Positions 29,003-42,391 of a stretch of 64,000 bases of DNA are shown one piece after another. This DNA is from Anaeramoeba flamelloides. Lineage: Eukaryota; Metamonada; Anaeramoebidae. The stretch spans positions 3,534,001 to 3,598,000 of the forward strand of contig JANTQA010000047.1 of NCBI GenBank assembly GCA_027625915.1. Direction: 5' to 3'. The position numbers and the translations under genes were made by a program. The notes beneath the pieces are model-generated. The model was given only the letters and a program-made list of their open reading frames with translations, made no database searches and had not been told where the DNA came from. The first letter of the stretch is position 1, and every line of letters begins with the position of its first letter.

Positions 29003-32000
29003 ATGTCCAACCAAGAGTTTGGTTATAACGAATATGGGAATAACTCAGGAACAAATTATACGTATTATGATCCTTATTCAAATTATCAGACTATAAACCA
29101 AATGTAAACATTCTTTCGTTAAATAACTAAAATGTCGTCACTTTTATTTAAATCTTCTTTTGGAAAATTATCATACTAAAAACAAAAATAAAAAAATCTT
29201 TTTTTGACAAAAAAAAAAAAAAAAAAAAAAAAAAAACAAAAAAAATTGAAAAAACAAAAACCCAAAATGAAATATTTTTTCTTTAATTGGTGTGCTTACA
29301 AAACACAAAAAAATTGAAACCTCAAAACTTTCATTGTTGCTCTTTTTTTATTGAAAAAAAAAATATGGGCTAAAAAAAAAAAAAAACCACAAAATCAATA
29401 CAAAAGGGGAACAACAAACGAAGTATACCACTTAAACGAAATGGTTGATGAGAAAGATTATAATTATGGAAGTAATTATATTGACTATAGTGGGCAATAT
29501 TCTGATTACCCATCCTACAGCCAAATGAGCGAGTCAAAGCAAATATATGACGATCAATTATTTCCAAATTATAGTCAGGTCTCGACTAATATGATTAATG
29601 GAGGTTTAGAGATCCAACCACAATTCCAACAATCCCAGCAATACCAATCTAGAATACAACAACAACAATATGAGCAGCAATATCACCAAGAGCAACAATT
29701 ACAAAGAAACCTTCAACTACAACAACAACAACAACAACAACAGCTACAATTCAACCAAAAACAAGAAAAAAAAACAACACAACGCACAACAACCACAAAC
29801 AAACACAACTTCAAACACCAAAACAGGTATATGGTCTCACCAAACTTGCGTAGTGTCCAATCCTTTTCCGTTGACAAAGATTTTAAAAAAGAAATTAATA
29901 AAAAAAGAATTGCAAGAATAAAAAATTTAACCCAAGAAGAAGTTTCCAAACAAAAGATCCCCATAAAGATCCAAACTTACCATTCTTTCTACCCCTTAGA
30001 GCCAACTCTTGAAATGAAGTCACAATTCCGCAGAAAGGATGCAATCTTTCCTTTTGATAGGGTATGCTTTCGTGCAACAAACGAAAACGATGGTTATCAA
30101 TACGCAGCCTCAATCATACACAATTCATCGTTAACAAACGGTAAAGAAAAAATTAATGTTTGGAAATCAATTAAACACCCCAATATCATAACCTTCCATG
30201 AGGCTTTTGATCTTACTGAATTCAAAGAAATCTGTAAGAATTCATTATTCTTTTTTCTTTTTCTTTTTCTTTTACTTTTTCTTTTTCTTTTTCTTTGTTA
30301 TTGTTATCTTTATCGAAAATTACTATTTTCACAAAAAAAATATTGGAAATTAAGGGTAATACAGAAAATGGATAATTTATAAAGGTTGTCTTAATATTTA
30401 ATTAATTTTTTATGATACTTTGCCTTTATTCCCTAAATGCAATTAGTTAAAAATCCAAAATCAGAAAATTCCCAATCTAAACGAACAAATTTTCCCCAAA
30501 AGAAAAATCAATTCGTTTTGTAATCAGTTTAAAACATAAATCTTTTTTCAAAAACCTTTTATTTTTGTCGTTTAAAATTTAAGCATCAAATGTTTTGTCA
30601 TTAATAATATGAAATTTTCCTTTTGTTTGAATTTTTAGGAATAACAAGTATGATAAAGCTATTTCCTAAAAAATCAGTTCAAATTTATTTTAAAATTTCT
30701 TTATTAAACTTAATCCTCATAAAACTATTTAAATAGGCAAAATTGTTCTTTAGTCATTTATTTGTTCTACATTAATTTTTCAATTTGTTTGTTAGTAAGA
30801 CATTACATAAATAAAATTTAAAGTTTCTGATCAAAATTTTATATTTTATCGGCCTGTTTTTCGAACAATTTTTTATAAATAAATCAAATTCGTAAGAATA
30901 TTGCTAATATTTTCTTTGTTTGAGCCAAAACGGTAGGATATTAGCGATAATTTTACGAATTTGATTTATTTAAAAAAAATTGTAAAAAAATCATAGTTCT
31001 CTTCAAAATGCTACATACTTTCGATAAGTTGGTTATCATTTTCTTCTGGGATAGGCTAAAAAAATGACAAAAAATAGCTTATCTACAAAGATGATTTTAT
31101 TAGTATATACTTTCGATCTACTTCTTGCCACTTGCTTACTCTTTCAATTTTGACTATTTTCAATTTGTGAATTGTTATTTTTTGGTATTCAAAATAACTT
31201 TTTACTATGATGGTGAGAGTTTCGAATTATTGAAATTGGAAGAGTTGTGGGATAAGTCAAATTCGTAAATTTTATGTAGATCAAGTATAGCAAGCTTATA
31301 CTAATTTTCATAAAAAATGAAAATTAAAAGAGTCTTTTAATCATCTGACTCATCCAATTTGAATGTTTTTAACAAACATTAATAATAAAAAATAACAGTT
31401 GAAAATTTCTAGATCAAATTGATCAATTTGTTTGAGTTTGGTAATTTAAAGACGATTTTGAGAAATTCTGTATGGGTGAAAATTTTTCAAAATTATTAAA
31501 AAAATTGGTAGAATTTTTTACATTTTTTGTTATTTATTGTCCAGAATAAAATTGGAAATATATTTTTTGTTTTCTGTTTTTTTTGCAGTTTATTTTAGTT
31601 ATAGATATTAACTCGCCCGTTTCAAATAATAACTCTTGCAATTTTGTTCATTTCTCAAAAATAAGCTGATTATAATTCTCGGTAGGCGCTATTTAAAATA
31701 CCACCTATCAGGAATTATAATCATCATATTTTTTTGAATTCACAAAAATAACGCCAGATATATTTTTAAAAGGGTGAAAATCAGTGGTTATTATTTTTTT
31801 CTTTTTGCTCATTAAAATTTTTTTCTATAAGAGGTTTAATCTTGATAAATTTCCAATAGAAGGGAAAATTTATAACAGTAATTTATTGTTTATCAAATCG
31901 TTTGTATCCTTATGAAACTGTATATTTTTTATTAAATTATCTTGTATCTCTCATTTATTCTGTACAAAAAAATTGTGTAAATGTTTTTCATTTTTTGGGG

Positions 32001-34440
32001 AATATTTTGAAATATAATAACTTTTGAAATTCCAAACAATAGGATATGATTCAATCAGTATTATTATTTCTCTTAATTTCATTTTATAACATTAATTTTA
32101 CTAACAGAACCATTTCCAAAGAGAATATTATCTGAAATGATCAAGAAAATACACCACTTTTTTATTAAATAGATTACTCATCAAATAATTCAAATTGATG
32201 TCTAAAATTCAAAATTAGGATGTTAAATAAAAAAGACATTTATTGGGTTGAATGTAAATTTGATCTTAAAAATCACTTAAAAAAATTCACAAATAATTTT
32301 TATATCTCTTATGTGCAAAATATTACAAGAAAATTATTTGGAAAAATTTTTCTTTGCACCATTCTGATATTTAATGCTATTTTTGTGTTTCTAAATTTTT
32401 TTTTTTTAGAGGAATCAAAGGGTGATTTTAACTTTTTTATGAAAAATTTATTAAATTTGACAACAGACTAAAAAAATATATATATATATCCTTATAAAAA
32501 ATTTGAAATAATATTCAACAAAAGTCTATCTTTTGATAAATTAATGTAATTATTCATTAAAATATTTTAAAATTTTTTGAAAAAAAAAAAAAAAAAGTAC
32601 TATCCGAATTTTATGCTCTTTTGAGTATTGAAATACAAAAATGTTGCAAGAGAAAAGGTCATTTAAAAGATCGCCAATCGAAAGGGAAATTAAAAATATC
32701 GAAATTTTAGTATTTTTAGGGATTTTGAGGAAAATTAAAAATAATTTATTGATCCAAAAAACTTTTTTGAATTTCTGAAGAACAAGCAAGGGAAATTTAA
32801 AAATCTACTTTCTTTATCTCTTGCTTCAGTTACTTTTCACTATGATATGGAAGTATATTTATACACTTACCTTAAATACTATAATATTTTAAAATAAAGT
32901 GGAATGGAAATTTCAAGGTAAATTTATGGTTTCTCGAACCTTTTCAAGGTTAATTTTGAATTTGGTTTTCAGAAAAATAGTTTTACTCAAATGACAAATT
33001 TTCAAAATAAAACCTAAAAATTAAATTTGAGCAAGATCTCTCAACTCATCATTCTTTTAACTCAATAAATATGGTGTTGGTCTTAAAAGTAACCTTTACT
33101 TGACAGAAAATTTGGATAGTTCTTCAGGTTATAATTTTAAAAAATTACTAAACGAAAAAAAAAAAAAAAAGCGTTAAAAAAATTTTTACAAATATAAAAA
33201 ATTATCTTTGTTCAGAACAATAAAATTGAAAAAACTGAAAAGAGGATAATTTTTCGATATTAATATAATTAAATTTACATTAGAAATCAATGTAATAAAA
33301 TAATGTAATAAAATAATAATAATAAATAAATAAATTATTGTTTTTAACTTACAATAATTGATATTTCTTTCATAAAAGCAGAATTAATCAAAGTTTCTGA
33401 AATATCCTTTTTTATTTTTTTTGTTGAAATCTTTTATAAAAAAATTAAAAAATTTTAATTCATTATTTATTAAATTTAAAAATACACTTAAATAACAATT
33501 ATAAATAAAAATAAAAATAACAATAATACTAATATTAATATTAATTTGAATAGCAACATTTTTTATCTATGATTATCATCCAAATGCAAAAACATTAGAA
33601 AAGCATCATATTATTGAACAAAACACAATTACAGAACAAATCTTATGGAAGTATATTGTACAGTTAGTTACTGCTATTAAATATACCCATTCAAAGAAAT
33701 TAACATGTGAAAATTTAACTCCTTCCAAAATTCTAATAATTAAAAAACGATTTCATCGTATTAAACTTAACTATCTTGGATTACCTCAAATATTAATGGT
33801 AAATTCAAAAAAATCATTAAAAGAGCTTCAAGAGGAAGATCTGATTTCACTTGGGAAAACAATTTTATCTTTGATCTGCGGTGTTCAAACAATAGAAAAT
33901 CTAAATGACAGTATCAAATTAGTATTAAAATCAAATTATTCAACAAAATTAAAAGATTTGATCAAGTATCTATTAATGTATGAGAACTCTCAAGAATCAC
34001 CAACAATTGGAAAGATCGTATTGATGATAAATGATGAAATATTAAATCATTTGGAAACTGTTTACCAAGAGAATGATCTTACAACTCGCCAACTGGAAAA
34101 GGAAGTTGATAATGGACAGATATTGAATTTACTATTTAAACTGCTTTCCATTGTGGAAAAACCAAATTTATTAAAGGATAAAACTTGGTCAACAACTGGC
34201 AACCGTCTATTATTACAGCTATTTAAAGATTCTTGCTTTCATCAAGTCGATGAAAATAATGTTCCAGTTATTGATTATTCACATGTGATGGAGTCATTAA
34301 AAAAGCTCGATGCTGGCCTGAACGAAAATCTTTTATTATATACTAAAGATGAAAAATCATTATTTGTTGTTACATACAATGAACTGAAGGATTGCTTAGA
34401 AAAATCTTTTGGTCAAATATTAAACCTTATAAAAAAATAA
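29003..34440 (+). CDS. PAN3: PAN3, pseudokinase subunit of the PAN2-PAN3 poly(A) nuclease, three exons
   Basis: Adaptor that brings the PAN2 exonuclease to poly(A) tails. Exons 29003-29103, 29407-30233 and 33554-34440 give 604 residues. Junction AT|G completes a Met. Junction T|CA restores STFFIYDYHPNAKTL, the family's YDYHP region. The first ~200 residues are Tyr-, Asn- and Gln-rich. The pseudokinase follows (VCFRATNENDGYQYAA, WKSIKHPNIITFHEAF), then LWKYIVQLVTAIKYTHS, EEDLISLGKTILSL, and the C-terminal knob with KTWSTTGNRLLLQLFKDSCF, FHQVDENNVPVID and SLKKLDAG, all clear PAN3 signatures. No N-terminal CCCH zinc finger or PAM2 motif is visible. A TAG stop lies just upstream of the ATG within TTTTTTTAG, so an upstream exon cannot be excluded. 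Confidence 0.92.
30865..30983. repeat. Inverted repeat in PAN3 intron, 46 bp arms
   Basis: Arms 30865-30910 and 30938-30983 share AAATAAATCAAATTCGTAA and ATTGCTAATAT (inverted, few mismatches) around a 27 bp loop containing GTTTGAGCCAAAACGG. Probably a small MITE remnant; no flanking duplication noted. Confidence 0.7.
31667..31723. repeat. Compact 57 bp hairpin in PAN3 intron
   Basis: TGATTATAATTC...GTAGGCG pairs with CACCTAT...GAATTATAATCA, giving a ~28 bp stem with almost no loop and a few mismatches. Confidence 0.6.
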
Positions 34441-37400
34441 TCTTATCATTAATTTTTAGACTTTGTTTTTTGTTTTGTTTTTTGTTTTGTGGTTTTTGTT
34501 TTTTTACTTTTGATTAAAATTGCTTTTTAATTTTATTAAATGTAAGTAGTTTGATTTATAACTTGCCTAGAAAATAGTCTAATTCAAAGACATGCCCAGT
34601 AAAAAATATCGATTTTCTTCTTTATTTTTTTTTTATTATTGAAAAGAGGTTATTCAACTAAATTACATCCTCTTGGCCATTAGGTTTTTTTTAATTTTAG
34701 AAATTACAAAAAAATTTCAAAAATAATCTTTTTATTTCAAAATGTAAAAAAAAATCACAGTTCGGTTTTCCAGAATTTAAAAAAATTGAATTAAATCTTT
34801 GATTATAATCGATTCTTTTGAATTAAAAAAAAACCTATATAACTCTACGGCACTTGACGACACTTCCCTATTTTTATTTAGGAAATATTTTTTGAATGAA
34901 TCATAATTGTTTTATCATTAACTAATCAGAATATAAATGAAGATTCTTTTTATTATTATTACCACAGATATTAAAAAAAAAATATTCAAATATACGAAAA
35001 TACTTTAGCTTTAAAATTTAGTAAAAATATCAGGCTTTTAAATAATTGAACCGGAACATAATGTGAGATCAAGAATACCAATAAATCAATCAAAAAGAAA
35101 TATTTATTGAAATATTTCGAAAAGTATTTATTAATTGGGTTTGTTTCCCAACAAAATAAATTTAGATTTTATCAAAAAAAAAAATCTAATATTTATTCAT
35201 ATAAATTGACAAGAAGGTAATATACTTATTTTTTGACCTATTTCGATACTTTGAACATAGCTAAAATTCTTTCGAAAATTGATTTATCAGCCAATTAAAC
35301 ATAATTTGGTCTTTTGAAATAAAAAGAATAAGATGACTTTGACTTTTATACAGTACTAAAATTTCGTAAACAAATCTTTTGATTTTTTTTTAAAATAATA
35401 ATGAAATAAAACCAAACCTAAATAAAAATTTCAACAAAAAAACAAAAATTTCCTTATTGTTGATTAATATTTTTCAATTTTTGATACTTCCATCCTTACT
35501 ATGGAAGAGTAGACAATTTTTCAAAACAACACTGACTAGTAATATACGGTTTTGTTAATATTTTCCCAATTTCTGTAACTGTAGACTTTAAAAAATGTGT
35601 TTGAATTTGTTGAAAAATCAAATAATTGTAAAATTCTTGGAAAACAGAAAAAAAAATAACAAATCATTTAATTGGTAATTGTTTTAACCTAGATATTACC
35701 AGTTAAAATTTTTTAGGATGGTGAATTATTGAAAAAATTATTTGAATATTTATTTGATTAAGGTTTTTTGATATTTTATGATTATTATATCTATTACGAT
35801 TATATATACAATGGGGAATTATGTACGTTAAAAGAATGATGAGTAAATATATCTTATTATAATTTGATTTTATGTAACGGGAATTTTTCTCATTTGAGTA
35901 AACCTATTTTTCTCATTCTAAACTCAAAATTTGCTTTAAAACGGTTTGAAAATATTAAATCCCTATCATTTGTGACACAATTTAGCTTTATATTCAAGTA
36001 TTATCAATTAAAAAGTAAACAATAAGATACTTCAAACTATATGGAAGGGGATTTCAACAAGAGATAAACAAAATGGTATTTTAAATTTGTGTTATTGCTT
36101 CAGAATTTCAAAAACATTTATTTCAATTAATTTTTTTTTTTTGATTTTAAGAAAAAAAAAACCTAAAAATTGTAAAAGTTTATTTCACTTTTTTTTTGGA
36201 TTCAATTAAATTCCACCTTTTTATTTTTTGGGATTATTAGATTCCAAACTGAGAGAGTATAAAATTTGGAAAGTTCCCAAAGGATTCCATACTATCGAAA
36301 AATAATATCGTCAATTTAATATCAAATTCAAAAACAAATTAATTGCATCTTGAAATTGAGAAAAAAAAACTAAAAATCGAATTTTTATAATACCTGAAGT
36401 GCTTTTAAAGTTATTTTCAGAAATTGTATTATTTTTTTATAAATTGTTTCAACCTTTTATCTCATTTTTGAAAAATTCAAAATTAAAATTAATTCTAAAT
36501 TATTTCAAAAAAGTTTATTTTCTTTGAAAGAAGAAAGAAATGTCATTTTATGAATGAAGTGAACAAAAACACAGTTTAAAAATACAACCACAAAATTGAA
36601 AATAACTCAGAATCAAAAATCAACTTGTTTTCTAAAAAAATTTAATAATTCTATTTTTCAATTAAAAAAATATAATTTTTTGATTCCATGAACAATTCAA
36701 ATCAATTTGTTCTCTTTATTAAATTAAAATATACGAGAAACAAAAACCTAAAAATCAAATTAAAAATTCTCCCAAAATATTTTTTAAAACCTGGAAATTT
36801 TAACTTATTCTCTAAAGAAATCCTTTTGAATTTGATTATTTATAATCAATAATTTATAACCCAGTCTAAATTATTTTGATGAGTTATTAATAACATAAAG
36901 ATTAAATGTAGCAATAGAATTTACAATTATTTATCAATTATTTAAAGATTTTCAAACAAAGAAAATGAATTCAAATTAATAATTTTAATAAAAAATAATA
37001 GTAAATATTCTCATATAACAACTTTTTATTAATAACAGTTCCTTTTTTATACTCTGAATATTTGAAAATGAATATTACCTAATCTTTTAAATATCAAGAA
37101 ATTTATCAAATAAATGTTTATAAAATAAATGATCAATCTGTTTTTTAGATCTTCAATTCTTCGATATTCGATTTATTTTTATTGTATTTTTAAAAAAAGA
37201 TCAAAGTTTCAAATATTATTTGATCATACAGGCTCTATGGAATTACTAAAAGTAATATTTCATCAAAATAAAAAGGTTTTATTCATTTTTCTTTTGTTTT
37301 GATGAAAATATCAACAAAAACGGATCAGATCTTTTTACGAATATAAACTAAATTCAAAAAATAGGGGCCCAAATTTCGAGATCTCGTTCTAGAATCATTG

Positions 37401-38132
37401 GATTTCAATATGATGTTGGGCAGTTGATTAATGATGTAATTTAAATAAAATTTTCTACTTCATAATTTACTAACCAAACTTTTTGACTGAAAAATTGGAA
37501 GAAAATAAAAAAAATTTTTAAACAATCAGATGACAATTTGATTTTTTTTTTGTTTGTTAGTTTCTTCAATCAAATAGTTTCAGATGTTAATTTTTTCTTC
37601 ACTGATTTACATTTAATATTTTTACATGATGAAAAATTTCAATTTAATTCTCAATCAAATTACTCTTACAACCGAAAAAAAATTCGATAATATCCAGATG
37701 TTGTAAAATTTTGGATGATTTTTTAGCCAAATTTTTGTACAAAAAATGAAATAGATTTCTTTCAACGTATAAAAATTTTTAAAGAAGACACCTTGTTAGT
37801 ATTTAATCTTCTGATGATTATACATCAACTTCTAGTTTATTGATGATTATTTACAGGGTTCCTCATATAATTATTTTAGTGAGTATAATTTGAAAAACTG
37901 GGCCCTTATTTTTCGAAAGTAGTTTATTTAATTGGGGAAAATAAAATCTTTTAAAAATGATAATTCCTCTCTCTAAAATTTTCGAATAATATTGGCTTGT
38001 CAAGTTTAGTTCTACCACTGTTTAAAAAAATTACTCTATTACCTTTGGAAAAAACAATAAATAATTATGAGTTACTATTCCCTTAAAACAATTTGAAAAA
38101 ATTCATTTTTTTAATTCATTCTCTTTCTATTT
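34441..38132. other. Intergenic, PAN3 to thioredoxin gene
   Basis: No gene recognised in 3.7 kb. One family D hairpin (34757-34832) and long AT-rich runs. I see no open frame with protein-like composition. Confidence 0.55.
34757..34832 (+). repeat. Short hairpin repeat family D, copy 3
   Basis: CAGTTCGGTTTTCCAGAATT, then AAAAATTGAATTAAATCTTTG and the inverted arm GATTCTTTTGAATT followed by poly-A, matching the two copies near 20.0-20.4 kb. Confidence 0.5.
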
Positions 38133-40234
38133 ATGTCAGTCACAAAATTTACTTCACTTGAAATCTTTAAAAAAACCCTAAAAGAAAAAGAAAGTTTCAT
38201 GGTTTTTTATTATGCAACATGGGATTCGGTAAATATTTTTTTATTTTCCTTTCTTAATTTTTGTTACAAGAATATTTGTAAATTCTGCAAAACAAATTCC
38301 CAAAAATCAAAAGAATCTTTTTTCTTTGAATAGGTGTTCCAAAAAAAAAAATACGTAACTTTTTTTTCGATCTCAAGACGTTGATTTTGAAAAAAAAATG
38401 AATTAAATTGGATTGTTTCAGATCAAACTCTTTGTCAAATAAACAAATACTTTGTAAACTGAAAATATTAACAGATCTTGAAAAGACTCTTTTCAAAAAT
38501 AGAAAGAATTGGTTGATCTCTTTTCGTGTGGTTGTTACAAAAACAAAAAAAAAAAAGAAAATAAATTTTTATAGAATGAATGGAACAAAAAGTCTAAATT
38601 GATCTGTAAAAAAGTTGAAAAAGAAATTACTCAACTTGCCAAATTACACAACCTGTGAACGTTATATTACTTTTCCGACCAATTCCTGTATTTTTTTGGT
38701 CAAGAAATGTGACTCTTTATTTCAGGTTTAATTTAATTTAATAAAAGAATAAGAAAAAAGAAAAAGAAAAAGAAAAAAGAGACTTTGAATGAGAATAATA
38801 AAAAAGAAAAAAGATAGTGTGGATTGGAAAAGTATTAAAAAAAAAAGAATTTATAGCTAAAGTCATTCAGAAAAGTATTTCAAAAAAATACATTTTAACA
38901 ATTACTTTACTTCAACAAACAATTCTAAAAACGAATTCAATCGATAATAACCAGTTTTTGTTTTTAATATTTTGGTATTTATATTTTTTTTGCCAAAATA
39001 AAACTGTTATAATTACAATAAATAAGTTTCAAATTCTCTCAAATTAAAACAAATGTCCTTATACTTCCGTGTTCTAATTATTTTGGTTCAAGATTTGTTA
39101 CCATATATTTGAATAATTGGGATTATCATTTGAAAAATTTCTTCAAGATCTGGTCCCAAAAGGTGTTTTTTTGAATCAGATAAGGAATTCTTATCAAAAA
39201 AGTACATTTTAAAACTAAAGTACCGACTACAATAGATTTTTAATCGTAGATCAGAGCTAAAGTAATTATTTTTTGAGAAAATATTTTGTTTATTTCAAAA
39301 TACAGGATTTGATCACCAAAAACATATGAGAATTCTATGTTGAAGTTTTGACCAGACTTAGGTAATACCTTGAGTTGTATCAAAAAGTAAAAATGGTTCT
39401 TCTTCTGTGATGGATTTATTGGAATGTAAAGTAGTTTTTAAAAAAGTGTTACAAACCAGTTTTTAATACAATCCTGAAAATAGTTCTAAGCTCCATACCA
39501 AAAATTTGTACACACCCAAAATCAAAAATAGGCAAAAAAAATATCTCATTAATTATATTTTTTCAAAACTTAATATTAAACCACATTTAAGTTGCCCAAT
39601 ATTAATATTTTTATATGTAACCCTTTTTATCCTAATAAAAGAAAAAAATATAAATATAAAAAAATAATTGATAACATTTTTTAAAAGAAAAGAACACTTT
39701 TACCATTAAAAAAAAAAAAAGCCATTTTGTAAATTTGTTAAAATTTCACCAACAATTGTTGATCGATCAAATGATAAGATACCATCAATTAATAAAAATA
39801 TGAAATTTGTTTATTAAATCAACTCAACATTAACCTTCTAATCAACCATCGAAAAAAAATTTTACAGATCTAGCCAAACAGATTACGTAACTGAAAAAAA
39901 ATGAAATGATGAAAAATAAAGCAATTACAACAAAATTCAGATGTATTTTAAATAACCTTATATCTTTATTAAAAAAAATAAATAAATAAATAAAATCAAA
40001 TAGAATTCGAGAAGATTGTTACCAATTTATTCTCAATGTGCGGTAGATAATCCCGAAATTGAATTTTATTCAGTGGATGTTGATCCACAGCATGAAATCG
40101 CTGAAGATCAGGAGGTTGAAAAGGTACCTCATTTTATTATTTATAAAAATGGAATTATTCAAACGTCTTACTATGGGACCTCTCAAAAAAAATTACTTAA
40201 TTTTGTTGAAAGTTTAGCAAATACCAAAAAATAA
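38133..40234 (+). CDS. Thioredoxin-fold protein without active-site cysteines, two exons
   Basis: Exons 38133-38228 and 40004-40234 encode 108 residues, the normal size of a single-domain thioredoxin. The 1775 bp intron has donor GTAAAT and acceptor AAATAG, in phase 0. Exon 1 ends MVFYYATWDS and exon 2 begins NSRRLLPIYSQCAVDNPEI, so the site that reads WCGPC in thioredoxin reads WDSNS here: both redox cysteines are replaced, by Asp and Ser. The rest is kept: FYSVDVDPQHEIAEDQEVEK, the cis-proline segment VPHFIIYKNG, and a final helix LLNFVESL. It cannot do disulfide exchange at this site and more likely acts as a binding or chaperone-like protein, which is inference. A different acceptor would shift the frame, so the junction is well supported. 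Confidence 0.85.
38229..40003 (+). other. Long thioredoxin-gene intron (1775 bp)
   Basis: Splits the gene inside the active-site loop. It includes repeat family C copy 3 (39729-39925) close to the acceptor. Open frames inside (38408-38602, 38817-39047) have no recognisable family. Confidence 0.8.
39729..39925 (+). repeat. Dispersed repeat family C, copy 3 (in thioredoxin intron)
   Basis: Strong match to the inverse of 10424-10625: CCAACAATTGTTGATCGATC, AAATGATAAGATACCATC, CATTAACCTTCTAATCAACC, ATCTAGCCAAACAGATTACG. Ends in A-rich sequence about 80 bp before the intron acceptor. Confidence 0.65.
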
Positions 40235-42391
40235 ATTTATTCAATTTTTAAATTCATAATTTCAGTTATTCATATTTCTGGGGAAATTAGAAAAAAAGGA
40301 GATATGTCCGACAATTTTAGATATATTTATAAATATGTTCTTTTCAAAAAAATTCATCTCATATATATTTTCGATTATTTATTGGCTTATTAAGAAATTC
40401 AATAATAAAGATCAAAAAATCTTGTTTTTATTTTTTAATATTTTTTTTTGAAATTTTTTAGATCAATACACAAAATTTTTTTTGGAAAAGCAGTTTTTAT
40501 TTGGTTTTAAAAAGTCCTCTATCAGAAGATTGATAAAAACAATTTCCCCAAAGTAAATACTCTTTGTTTCAAAATAAATGGAACAAAATTTTGATTCAGC
40601 TTACTAAAAAAAGATTTTTTTTAATCAAAGTCAAATTTTTAATTCTTAAAATAAGCATAAATATTTAATTAACCTCTTTTAGAATTGATTATTTCAGAGA
40701 TTTATTTCAATTCTTTGGTTGGTGATATTTTTGGTAAGCTGAATGAAAATTTTGATCTTTTTATTTTTCAATTTGCATTATTTTTTATTTTTTCTTTTCC
40801 AGAATGTATTTTTTTCATTTTTTCATTGATATATCTGAAAAAAAAACATTTACTGTATTTAAACAAACCACAAAAAAAAAAAAAAAAATCCAGATCCTCA
40901 AAGCTCATTTTTAGAGTTGAAATGAAGAAATTGTCTTTTAAGGGGGTAGGAAAAATTTTAATTGCAATAGTTTATTTGAAGAAATTGATTAATCCTAAAT
41001 CATTTCTTTAACTCAATAAATGAATCTTTTTAAAAATGTAGGGAAATATTGAATTTGGTGAAAACCGATAACAGTGAAATTATCCGTAAAAGAATTTATT
41101 TTTTTAACATTTATTTTATTATCAATTTCTTTTCTTTCCTTGTTTATTATCTTTGTTTTATTTTTTATGTTGAAATTCAGATTAAAACCTGATAAGTACG
41201 GTTTAAAAAAATATTAAAATTAATAACGAAAAGTTTAATACAACATTTTTTTGCCAAAGATTATATATTTGGTAAAATTTCGATTTGAAGGGTATGTATT
41301 ATCGTTTAAAAAACTGATTAAAATCCTTATTTCAACACTAATATATAAAACATAGATAATTAATAAGGAAATAAAATAAATTGATTGTGAAACTTACAGA
41401 AAAAAAAGCCCATTTAACAAATGTTAATTTTAATGTTATAAATTTTCAAAGTTTGAAAACAACTCGAATTTTTCATCCACTTAAGAAATATCTAAAAAAT
41501 TATTTACATTTAGGGTACAAAACTTGTATTTGACAGTTTTTTCCTTTTTTAATATTATTTTTTTTTTAATCTCTTTTATTTTTTGATCTTATATTTTTTT
41601 ATCTTATCTTTGTATTAGAAATATTTTTTCGATCTTTTAAGGAAAATAAATTTTTAAACTTTATAATCTTTCCTACATTATAACTATCTTAACAATCTTG
41701 AAAATTTAAATTTCAGCTTTCAGGTAAAAATGAGGTAAATTTTGTTGAATTAGATCTCTTTAATCATAAAATATACAAAAAAAAAAATTATTTTTTTTTT
41801 TCTATTTTTCAAGATTTGAATTCCTATGTGAGTAATCGTTTGATATATTTTAACTTTGCAAAGAAATAAATGTAATAAAATAATTTTAAACCATTCCAAT
41901 TTGAAAATTATCTTCATTAATAAATAAGAATATCAATTCTGATTGTATTGTAAATTTCCTTACAGAAATTTATGTCTATTAAAAACATCCAGATTCTAAG
42001 ATCTGCTTCTTCAATAACTATAATAAAAAATTATTTTTTTTTCTTGAATTACTATAAAAATACATTTAACTGGTTGTTATAGTTATGTAAACCATTTAGA
42101 ATCGATCATTAAGTTATTTTTATTTTAGGGTTTTTTTTTTTTTTTTATTTTTTTTATCCTAAAACCCTTTTCTAACTTTTCTTCCTTTCAAGATTGTTTT
42201 CAACTTATTACCTTTTTATTTTATTACTTTCTTTAATATTGAAATTTTCTTTTTAATGATTTGTATCTTATCTAAAAATTATTCTTTTTTTGTTGGTAAT
42301 ATGTTAATTTTATATATAATTCCCATATTATATTTTTCCAATTGGATTTGCTGTCATTAATTCTAAAATAAAAAATGAAAAAAAAAAAAAA

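Larger units (their letters stand above)
30234..33553 (+). other. Long PAN3 intron 2 (3320 bp)
   Basis: Donor GTAAGA, acceptor GAATAG. It contains two strong hairpins (30865-30983 and 31667-31723), a short match to the F-element interior (about 31985-32060) and poly-A/T runs. An open frame at 32220-32471 inside it is not recognisable. Confidence 0.8.

Noticed and set aside
40685-41011. 108-codon frame after the thioredoxin gene
   Set aside because: Begins with TTG, is dominated by Phe/Ile/Lys runs and partly resembles family A repeat sequence.
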